A stretch of DNA of 64,000 bases from Siphonodentalium dalli (Eukaryota > Mollusca > Scaphopoda > Gadilida > Siphonodentaliidae), in assembly GCA_032622095.1 (NCBI GenBank), contig CP136068.1, positions 114,376,509 through 114,440,508 on the forward strand, written 5' to 3'. The notes under the pieces were generated by a model, which worked only from the letters and a program-made list of their open reading frames with translations, was not told the DNA's origin and made no database searches. Position numbers and translations under genes: made by a program. Of this stretch, positions 56,386-64,000 are shown in pieces. The first letter of the stretch is position 1. Every line of letters begins with the position of its first letter.

Positions 56386-57014
56386 TACTTCACAGCGCGT
56401 GCCGATAATACACGTGTTTCTTACTAAACATATGAGGCCGGGTTTAGGGGCTAACTATGTGATAAAGAAGGCTTAATAGTTCGTAAATGGCAACGAGAAA
56501 AATATCAGGGTTTATTGTGTAACGATTGACTTACTAAAATATATCTAGATACATTATCGTCGGTGGATGTCAAAAGACAAAAAGAGTTATTATAATTTGA
56601 GTATTTCCAATGAACACGGCACCACCGAATATCTTCACAATTATACACCAACGAAATGAGTCATCTTGATGTAGTTCTTAGTCTACTAAGAAAATGTCTC
56701 ACTTTTGGAACATCTAATCACGAAGATCGACTCATTTGTACAATTATACTCGTTAGAAAGTAATTATTATAAAGCTTAAAATTGGTTGTGTCAAATTTGT
56801 CGTTAATAATTTTACCTACTTGTGATTAATTTTACCAGTCTTAATTTAATTCTGAAATTTTATGACATAAGTTTTAATTTGGAGAGATCTTTAGTGAACT
56901 GTATAGTCCGCTTCGTGGCCGACATAATCTTGGTACCGCAATTGAATCAAGCCTTCTTGTGATTTTTGCGCTATCCCCGTGCATGTACCCTATGCTTATT
57001 CAAAATTTCACTTA
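56386..57014. other. Intron 3, nothing recognised
   Basis: AT-rich. A weak inverted pair (AATGAGTCATCTTGATG near 56657 and AAGATCGACTCATTTGT near 56722) is the only structure noticed. Confidence 0.4.
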
Positions 57015-57098
57015 TTTGCAAATAAAGATGGATAACTCTAAAATCAAGTGGTAATAATAACCACTTGATTTTAGAGTTATCCATCTTTATCTGCAAAA
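57015..57098. repeat. 84-bp near-perfect hairpin
   Basis: TTTGCAAATAAAGATGGATA and ACTCTAAAATCAAGTGGT are matched in inverse on the right with one mismatch, around AATAATA. Confidence 0.9.
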
Positions 57099-57332
57099 CC
57101 GTCCGTTTGACCTCGTGCTTCTGGGCCAAATACAATTGAAATAATAAACTTCAAAAATCGATATCTGATCACTCTGAGCTTTGATGGATAGGTTCCTCGA
57201 CTCGAATCAAATATTTTTTACTCCCGAAGCCAAATAAATAGTAATTTAGGAGCGTCTGATCGGATTCAGTACCTTTAAGACCCCTCACGATATTTAATAT
57301 TTCATTATCATTCTATTCCATTGTTCTCAAAG

Positions 57333-57377
57333 ACAACCCAACCGGACATCATCCAGGAGGAGGCAACGGCGGGCAAA
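57333..57377 (+). CDS. Secreted six-cysteine-module protein, exon 4 (His/Gly/Asn-rich linker)
   Basis: A 45-base exon after CCATTGTTCTCAAAG (ends 57332) and before the perfect donor GTAAGT (57378). It encodes HNPTGHHPGGGNGGQ with split codons at both ends (phase 1). Joined to exon 5 the last codon becomes lysine, giving GGQKRAD, a dibasic site between linker and module 2. The linker is low-complexity and probably flexible; the histidines could bind metal, but that is speculation. Confidence 0.65.
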
Positions 57378-58162
57378 GTAAGTACATGTTAACCCACTTA
57401 ATACACTGTATGTGATTCTTTCGCATTCCGGTTTAGATGATAAGTTATATGCACATTGAGGTATCACAAGTAGGTATTTAGGTATATATGTTCAAACAAT
57501 AAATAAATAAAAACAACAACAACATCAACAACAACAAATAATCAAACAAACAAACAAAACGCTGATGTTCGATTTATATGTGGTAAAAGTTTCAACCAAC
57601 ACTCAAATTTCTTTGAAAGTGTTTCTCGAAGCTTAGAGATAAGTCAATTTCATACATGTATGTAATGAATATTCATTACATTAAAAAACTTCCGAACAAG
57701 CCAGCAGAATAAGCCAGCATACAAATTGCATGTTGTAAATGTAGTAGAACGTGTTTTACTCTGAAATCTGTTTGCTGGTTGGTCTATTGACAAATGGGTT
57801 ATATACCCGATGTGTTATACCCAATTGATAGCAGTGACGACACAGGTCATCGACCTAATAAGTGTGATTATAACACAATTAGGCAATCTTTTTAAACGAT
57901 ATTTCCGAGGCAGTTATTGGGCTAACTTGCTGTGCTGCGTGATACAATCTTCAGACTGTTGACACATTTCACTGTTTTCCGATAAAAATCAGAGTTATTT
58001 GCGCTCATTGTGTGAAAATAAATGTGGAAAATCTATATATATTAGAAACGATGTAATTTGGCTTCCTTTGATGCCCCAAAATTACCGGTTTTTCATCACA
58101 ATTATTGTGATAGTTATAATATCAATAGAGACATCATGATCTGAAATCTTTTATCGAACTAA
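57378..58162. other. Intron 4, first part, nothing recognised
   Basis: AT-rich with an AAACAACAACAACATCAACA low-complexity stretch near 57512-57540. No further exon was seen. Confidence 0.4.
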
Positions 58163-58762
58163 TTGGCTGCGGAAACACGTACCTCAGTAGCATAGTAGGT
58201 GTGTCATCTTATTATGGTGAAGTTTACTGACAATTGGGCATCATAATTACTATATGCCATATAGCTAGCCATGTTGCCCGTTGAGTTTCCGCACAATGAG
58301 TCGACTGGACCAATTAACCCATTGTGTTTCACCAAGGTTGATCTCTACTCATTACGTATAGATAGATGAACTCAATACATATTTATCTACTTATACATTA
58401 AGTTTGACTCACTTATATTTGCTGAGAAATTACACGACGGGAGATTTGTTCTTAGTAAGAACAATCATGATTGTTGGCAGAAAGGGGTTATTCATAAAGT
58501 TACCAAGTGGACTTGCATTTTAGCATGAAAAATATAACACTGCCTGTTGAGTAAAGATCAACAGCGACAGGACCGGCATGTTGATAAATCATTAAGAGAT
58601 CGACCGCGACGCTGGTAGAGCTTGGTAGACTAAGTGTGCGAATTCGAAGCGGCAACATGGCTAGCTATGGCATAGTAAGTATGATGACAAATTGTCACCA
58701 AACTCCACCATAATAAGATGGCATACCTATATGCCATCACTCTGTGTGTCCGCAGCCATTGA
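58163..58762. repeat. Foldback element in intron 4
   Basis: The left arm (about 58163-58282: GGCTGCGGAAACAC, CATCTTATTATGGTG, AGCTAGCCATGTTGCC) and right arm (about 58643-58762, the inverse) pair with moderate divergence. The outer ends are an AATTGGCTGCGG-like block and CCGCAGCCATT. Confidence 0.75.
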
Positions 58763-59498
58763 GGTGGGAGCATATTTACAGTTTACCAGAGCTCCGTTCT
58801 TGTGACATTGCTATGTATCCTTGCACGCGCCGTCATATTTCATGTATATTTCTATGCAATTACTTGAGGTCTGCGAATAAAACATTGATACCGTGTGCGA
58901 CTCATCGAATTTGGGCATTCCCAGTTCATGTGTAAACACTATACATTAGTATGCACGCAATAACACTATTGAAACATAACACAGCAGCGGCATGTTGTGT
59001 TTTTTTAAACCGGTTCTATATTAAATACTCACTGATGAGTAATTATCCCGAATGAAATGTTCACATACTAAGTTCAACAAACGCGACCATATTAAACATT
59101 ATCTGAACATTTCCTTGCAATAAATACATCTACTTCTGTACATGTATTATCTGTCTTCTGCCTATTTTTCATAAACTTGGCATCCCTTCAGGTGAATAAT
59201 AGACTATTCCAATGTATACGTTTATAACAGAGTGGGGAAATCCATTTAGTATAGAAAGGGTTAATGCCAGCAAAACCAGCCATCAGAACAACTCTTAGGG
59301 TGCCATTACACGTTAAGTTTGCTTGATTAGGGTACGTTCATACACTGGCAAGTTTGCACGTCATTTTTTAATATACAACACATTGGTGCCAGAATATAAA
59401 CGGCAACATGCATATACGATGCATATTTACCCACGGTAACGACATGAGAAGCAAATTTTCGGTAGTTCCACATGTAACGGTGCTACGAACACATTACC

Positions 59499-59852
59499 TT
59501 GAAGGGGCATTGTACAATAAATCCGGCCATTTATGGGACCATCTCCTTTTATACTCAACAGAATATATGCAACAAATGAATGAATTTGAGCCATGGATGA
59601 GTGCAAAATACAATTGTATGCTCTATGAATAATGCAAATTACATGGTAATTATAATGAAAATGAATTTATGACTCCAGCCATAAATTCATTTTCACTATA
59701 ATTACCATGTTGTTTGCATCGTTCATGGAGCACATGAGCGTATGTTTCACTCATCCATGGCTCAAATTCATTCATTTGTTGCATATATTCTGTTGAGTAT
59801 AAAAGGAGATGGTCCCATAAATGGCTGATTTTAGTGCACAGTACCCTTTAAA
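59499..59852. mobile_element. Inverted-repeat MITE, copy 2 (family of 8619-8951)
   Basis: It keeps CCATTTATGGGACCATCTCC on both arms in opposite orientations, CAACAAATGAATGAATTTGA, and a centre around AATTCATTTTC. It is more complete than the copy at 8.6 kb. The frame at 59408-59632 is a shadow. Confidence 0.82.
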
Positions 59853-59955
59853 TTACCTGTGAAATTGATTCTTGCGAGATAATTGCATGCTATTTACTGA
59901 CAAATATCGATAGCATCGATACTATAGTGCAATTACATAGTTTTTACTTCTCATG

Positions 59956-60172
59956 TACAGTAATGCCCTAAGTAATCGACCTCTTAACCACAGCATAATT
60001 ATGGGTAACCTTTCAGGATTTAGTCGGAAATATGGCTTGTTGCCATTCATCGGAAAGCTCTCGGTGTGAGCTTTCCGATGATTGGCAACACGCCATATTT
60101 CCGACTAAATCCTGAACAGTTACCCATAATTCTGCTGTGGTTAAGAGGTCAATTACTTAGGGCATTACTGTA
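59956..60172. mobile_element. Palindromic MITE with TA flanks, copy 2
   Basis: TA-CAGTAATGCCCTAAG to its inverse CTTAGGGCATTACTG-TA. It is the same length as 5047-5263 and nearly identical, with a slightly different loop (CTCTCGGTGTGAGC). Confidence 0.85.
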
Positions 60173-60300
60173 GTTAGCTGTGGTACATATGCATTTTATT
60201 AAAAAAATAGCATTCGGTCTCTGGTTCATTGTAGCTTTCTATACCTAATTGCCTGCACAAGAATAGCTGGCAAATTTGCGACTGTATGAACGTGCCTTAA

Positions 60301-60709
60301 GGGTACGTTCATACGCTGGCACGTTTGCGCGGTATGTTCTGCAAGGCATTTCATCATAGAAAACAACATGGTGCCATAATTTGAAAGTAAACGTGCATAT
60401 AATATGCATCTTTACCAAAGCGAACGACATGAGAAGAAAAATTTATGTAGTTCCACTTGTAACGGTGCTACTGACATTTGCCTTCAAATACCTGTATGAT
60501 TGATTCTTGCGAGATAATTGAAGGTTATTTACAGGCAAGTTCCGGTAGCATGTCTACTGGTGGAACTACGGGAATTTTTACTTCGGTAGGTGCGGTACAG
60601 ATGCAATTTATATGCTTGTTTCCATTCATTTTTCTGGCACCATATCGTTTTCTACGACGAAATGCCTGCAAACCATACCGTGCAAACCTGCCAGTGTGTG
60701 AACGTACCC
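60301..60709. mobile_element. PIF/Harbinger-like MITE, intact copy
   Basis: TAA (60298-60300) then GGGTACGTTCATACGCTGGC; the right end GCCAGTGTGTGAACGTACCC precedes TAA (60710-60712). It is 409 bp with a 3-bp duplication and no transposase. It stands immediately next to the previous copy. Confidence 0.82.
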
Positions 60710-60950
60710 TAAGCAAGCTGAACAGGCGTGCTGCATCGTGTAATACCATGCCATTTCATACAGCTCAGCATTATTAATCACACAAAGAACGAGCTGTTGG
60801 GAAAGGGACCGAGCCGGTTTTGCATACATCAAGGAACCCTCATTAATGTTAGGTAGCAATTAAATAACATAATTCCTCTTGCTACCTGCTAAAAACAACA
60901 CGTGCAGTTCACAATATTGGAGTCGAGTTAGTACATATAATGTTATTTAT

Positions 60951-61454
60951 TTAAAGGCACGGGAGGCCTTAGTTGTCGAAAAATATTCATATTTGTTCCA
61001 ATCACTGTAAACAGAAAAACATTAAAACGCATACAGTTTCGTTCATATATACCATGACCATCGCGTAAACAGCATGCTATTATAAAGACCTACAATATTG
61101 TACCTAAGCAAGAGCCTGATTGTGTTACAGAAGACAGCACAGTGTTACTAGCTAATCACACACAAATTATATAAACGCTCTTTATTAGTTCCATATCAGG
61201 AATTCAGCAACAAAGAACGCTCTTTATGTTTACCATCATAATATAAACAAACACCAGGAAAGTAACTTTTTATGCTTTTGTTTACATAACAATGATCAAA
61301 CATATGACAATAACATACTGTTTATGCGATATTTCTTATTTATATACGGACAAAGTCTGTCTACATTTTAATATTCTTACTGTTTGTGGCGGTTCTTGAC
61401 CGGTGGAAATATTTTCACAGCATACCCACCGCCAAGGCCTCCCGTACCTTTAAT
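60951..61454. mobile_element. Inverted-repeat MITE, copy 2 (family of 14364-14677)
   Basis: AAAGGCACGGGAGGCCTT on the left and AAGGCCTCCCGTACCTTT on the right, with inner GTATGCTGT/CAGCATACCCAC and ATAGCATGCTG/CAATAACATACTG relatives. It is longer than the copy at 14.4 kb because of about 190 extra bases in the middle. Confidence 0.8.
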
Positions 61455-61557
61455 TACAATTTGAGAAATATTTCATGATAAAACCGTGCTTTAACAAGTT
61501 TGTTGGGTGGTGTAATGTAAACATCCAGCATCACCCCCTGAGGTTACCATTTGGAGC

Positions 61558-61955
61558 TTAACCCTTTACCCAACAAACCGCCAAAACCGGCCAAATAAAG
61601 CTTCAACAGCCTAAAATATCTTCGGTCTGTCTCAATAGAACCATACAAATATGGATATCATTGGAACCGGCTCCTTGACCACATTGTGATAGTTACAGTT
61701 ATGCCCTGTGCCAATGCATTCTCTTATGTATGCGAGTCGACCATAGGTCGCCTCGCATATATAAGAGAATGCATTGGCCTAAAAATCATTTTTTTTAACA
61801 CTTTTTACCATTTGTGCTTACATTCTTTAACAATTTTATAATTTTTAATGTGTTAAGCCAATGCATTCTCTTATATATGCGAGGCGACCTATGGTCGACT
61901 CGCATATATAAGAGAATGCATTGGCACAGGACCGTTCTGTTGGGTAAAGGGTTAA
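61558..61955 (-). mobile_element. TTAA-flanked piggyBac-like MITE, copy 4 (inverted)
   Basis: TTAA (61558-61561), CCCTTTACCCAACAAACCGC, then the reverse complement of the other copies (AAAATATCTTCGGTCTGTCT and two palindromic cores), ending CTGTTGGGTAAAGGG and TTAA (61952-61955). Confidence 0.88.
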
Positions 61956-62010
61956 TACAGCAAGCTTAATCGTGTAATGGCACCTTAACATAAATTTCAA
62001 ATTCTTCCAG

Positions 62011-62124
62011 AGAGAGCAGATAGTTTCTCGTGCTCAGATGATTCATCGTGTTCCGATGATTTATGCCCAAGCTCAGAGAGAGAAGTTGTCTGCGACGTAC
62101 CAAATACCACGTGCATGTGCAAGG
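62011..62124 (+). CDS. Secreted six-cysteine-module protein, exon 5 (module 2)
   Basis: A 114-base exon, phase 1 at both ends, after AAATTCTTCCAG (ends 62010) and before GTAAGT (62125). It reads RADSFSCSDDSSCSDDLC, then PSSEREVVC and NTTCMCK. Cysteines at precursor residues 76, 82, 87, 96, 103 and 105 repeat the pattern of exon 2 with one residue fewer between the second and third. NTT (100-102) is a possible N-glycosylation site. The exon is acidic where module 1 is more neutral. The nested mobile elements stop 26 bases upstream, leaving only a short acceptor region. Confidence 0.75.
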
Positions 62125-62328
62125 GTAAGTGCAGTCGATAGCTTATCAATCACCATCTGTATATTATTGATTATAGAGTCGCGATTATTTACGTAGAATA
62201 TTTACACACATTCCGTGAGTGACAAGCTGACAATTGTCTTGTATATAATATGCATCTTGTAACATCAGTTTTAAGAAATCCCTGCTTTAACTAGGAGCGC
62301 CCCCACATTGAGCGGGTTGAAATAAATA

Positions 62329-62483
62329 GACAACAGTCAACTGTTCTGAGTAGTGTACAGTTGTTCTCGTCGAGTGAGATGCGGTTGATGTTTACGAGGC
62401 GTTAGCCGAGTGAAAAATAATCCTCGCATCTCACGAGATGAGAAAACCTGTACGCTACTCAGACTAGTTGACTGTTGTGTTTA
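62329..62483. repeat. Hairpin beside the exon 6 acceptor
   Basis: ACAACAGTCAACTGTTCTGA, GTAGTGTACAG and GAGTGAGATGCGG pair with CGCATCTCACGAGATGAG, CTGTACGCTAC and CTAGTTGACTGTTGT. It ends about 19 bases before the acceptor. Confidence 0.8.
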
Positions 62484-62502
62484 TCAATATTTTCTTTACC
62501 AG

Positions 62503-62540
62503 TTTGTTACGATCCAGACCACAATGAAACCAACGGTTAG
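62503..62540 (+). CDS. Secreted six-cysteine-module protein, exon 6 (probable last exon)
   Basis: Acceptor TATTTTCTTTACCAG (ends 62502). It continues from exon 5 as V-CYDPDHNETNG and stops at TAG (62538-62540), closing a 357-base coding sequence. The Asp/His/Asn-rich wording resembles the other linker exons, and NET (114-116) is a second possible glycosylation site. A weak donor GTTAG at 62536 would make it a 33-base phase-1 cassette (62503-62535) leading to more modules beyond the window. No AATAAA was seen soon after, so either reading is possible. Confidence 0.55.
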
Positions 62541-62640
62541 CCCCAATACGTTCTTAAAGCTACACTATTACCAGCCATTTCTGTTAAAATAACTCACAAG
62601 GATGCCGAATGACGCAAACATTGACGTCATGACGCAGTGC

Positions 62641-64000
62641 TGAGAGTAGGATAACATCTTGAGAGTAGGATAACATCTTGAGAGTAGGATCACATCTTGG
62701 GAGTAGGATAACATCATGAGAGTAGGATAACATATTGAGAGTAGGATAACATCTTGAGAGTAGGATAACATATTGAGAGTAGGATAACATCTTGGGAGTA
62801 GGATAACATCATGAGAGTAGGATAACATATTGAGAGTAGGATAACATCTTGAGAGTAGGATAACATATTGAGAGTAGGATAACATATTGAGAGTAGGATA
62901 ACATCTTGAGAGTAGGATAACATATTGAGAGTAGGATAACATCATGAGAGTAGGATAACATCTTGAGAGTATGATAACATCTTGAGAGTAGGATAACATA
63001 TTGAGAGTAGGATAACATATTGAGAGTAGGATAACATATTGAGAGTAGGATAACATCATGAGAGTAGGATAACATCATGAGAGTAGGATAACATCTTGAG
63101 AGTAGGATAACATATTGAGAGTAGGATAACATATTGAGAGTAGGATAACATCACGAGAGTAGGATAACATATTGAGAGTAGGATAACATATTGAGAGTAG
63201 GATAACATATTGAGAGTAGGATAACATATTGAGAGTAGGATAACATATTGAGAGTAGGATAACATCTTGAGAGTAGGATAACATATTGAGAGTAAGATAA
63301 CATCATGAGAGTAGGATAACAGCATGAGAGTAGGATAACATCTTGAGAGTAGGGTAACATATTTAGAGTAGGATAACATATTGAGAGTAGGATAACATCA
63401 TGAGAGTAGGATAACATCATGAGAGTAGGATAACATCTTGACAGTAGGATAACATATTGAGAGTAGGATAACATATTGAGAGTAGGATAACATCTTGAGA
63501 GTAGGATAACATATTGAGAGTAGGATAACATCTTGAGAGTAGGATAACATCTTGAGAGTATGATAACATCTTGAGAGTAGGATAACATATGGAGAGTAGG
63601 ATAACATCTCGAGAGTAGGAAAACATATTGAGAGTAGGATAACATCTTGAGAGTAGGATAACATATTGAGAGTAGGATAACATCTTGAGAGTAGGATAAC
63701 ATATTGAGAGTAGGATAACATCTTTAGAGCAGGATAACATCTTGAGTGTATGATAACATCTTGAGAGTAGGGTAACATCATGATAGTAGGATAACATCTT
63801 TAGAGTAGGATAACATCTTGAGAGTAGTATAACATCTTGAGAGTAGGATAACATCTTGAGAGTAGGATAACATCTTGAGAGTAGGATAACATATTGAGAA
63901 TAGGATAACATCTTTAGAGTAGGATAACATCTTGAGAGTAGGATAACATCTTGAGAGTAGGGTAACATCTTGAGAGTAAGATAACATCTTTAGAGTAGGA
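62641..64000. repeat. 19-bp minisatellite, at least 71 units, runs off the window
   Basis: The unit GAGAGTAGGATAACATCTT has variants ending ATATT or ATCAT plus scattered point changes. Period 19 gives about 71 copies over 1360 bases. The minus strand is open in all three frames and encodes a 19-residue repeat (for example MLSYSQDVILLSRCYPTLK). These frames are repeat products, not genes. Confidence 0.95.

Larger units (their letters stand above)
59330..60296. mobile_element. PIF/Harbinger-like MITE, interrupted copy
   Basis: TTA (59327-59329) then GGGTACGTTCATACACTGGC; the right end CTGTATGAACGTGCC precedes TTA (60297-60299). Its interior is split by two other MITEs (59499-59852 and 59956-60172). 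The inner sequence matches the intact copy that follows (GCATATTTACC, GACATGAGAAG, GTAGTTCCAC). Confidence 0.75.
59298..61984. mobile_element. Outer element of a nested set, TTA-flanked
   Basis: TTA then GGGTGCCATTACACGTTAAG on the left; CTTAATCGTGTAATGGCACC then TTA on the right. TTA-type duplication suggests a PIF/Harbinger-type element. It contains at least four other insertions, some themselves interrupted, and ends 26 bases before exon 5. Confidence 0.75.

Noticed and set aside
62568-63987. Many minus-strand frames of 100-180 residues (MLSYSQDVILLSRCYPTLK repeats)
   Set aside because: All are products of the 19-bp minisatellite in three frames.

Overview
The window looks like nuclear DNA from an invertebrate animal, probably marine. 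It is AT-rich with sparse, short exons bounded by GT-AG introns, an animal-type receptor guanylate cyclase, a TATA-driven secreted cysteine-rich protein gene, 5S-derived repeats, and a very heavy load of small inverted-repeat transposons, foldback elements and minisatellites. I cannot name the species. Nothing in it is bacterial. Coordinates were counted by hand; splice sites were checked for reading phase, while repeat edges may be off by a few bases.

Layout. 1-3793: repeats, probably an intron of the cyclase gene. 3794-12393 (+): the last five coding exons of a guanylate cyclase catalytic domain; the start of the gene lies outside the window. Three tandem arrays sit against its exons: 7 x 53 bp across a splice donor, 5 x 52 bp just before an acceptor, and about 1.6 kb built from the last exon and its stop codon. 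14.4-20.9 kb: inverted-repeat elements, chiefly a 4.9-kb foldback (15128-20051). 21.46-28.46 kb: an LTR-type retroelement with decayed Gag-like reading frames, no recognisable Pol, and nested repeats. 29.37-38.2 kb: one interspersed repeat split by a 7.9-kb element with TTAA target duplication (piggyBac-like), which holds a further foldback and a decayed minus-strand reading frame with an SGNH-like GDS motif. 38.4-44.4 kb: degenerate tandem repeats, a Penelope-like reverse transcriptase fragment and a GC-rich 122-bp array. 45.7-46.3 kb: a hAT-type MITE with a perfect 8-bp target duplication.

48733-62540 (+): a second gene, assembled here from six small exons that all join in phase 1. It predicts a 118-residue secreted precursor: a signal peptide, two six-cysteine modules and short His/Gly/Asn-rich linkers. 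Its introns are filled with mobile elements, including a set of nested insertions that ends 26 bases before exon 5. 62641-64000: a 19-bp minisatellite that runs off the end of the window.

The two genes are unrelated in function as far as I can see (a cGMP-producing membrane enzyme and a small secreted protein). The rest is best read as layered mobile-element history. The points most worth a second look are the splice-donor and stop-codon amplifications in the cyclase gene, the all-phase-1 secreted gene, the 4.9-kb foldback, and the TTAA element family with its shared palindromic core.
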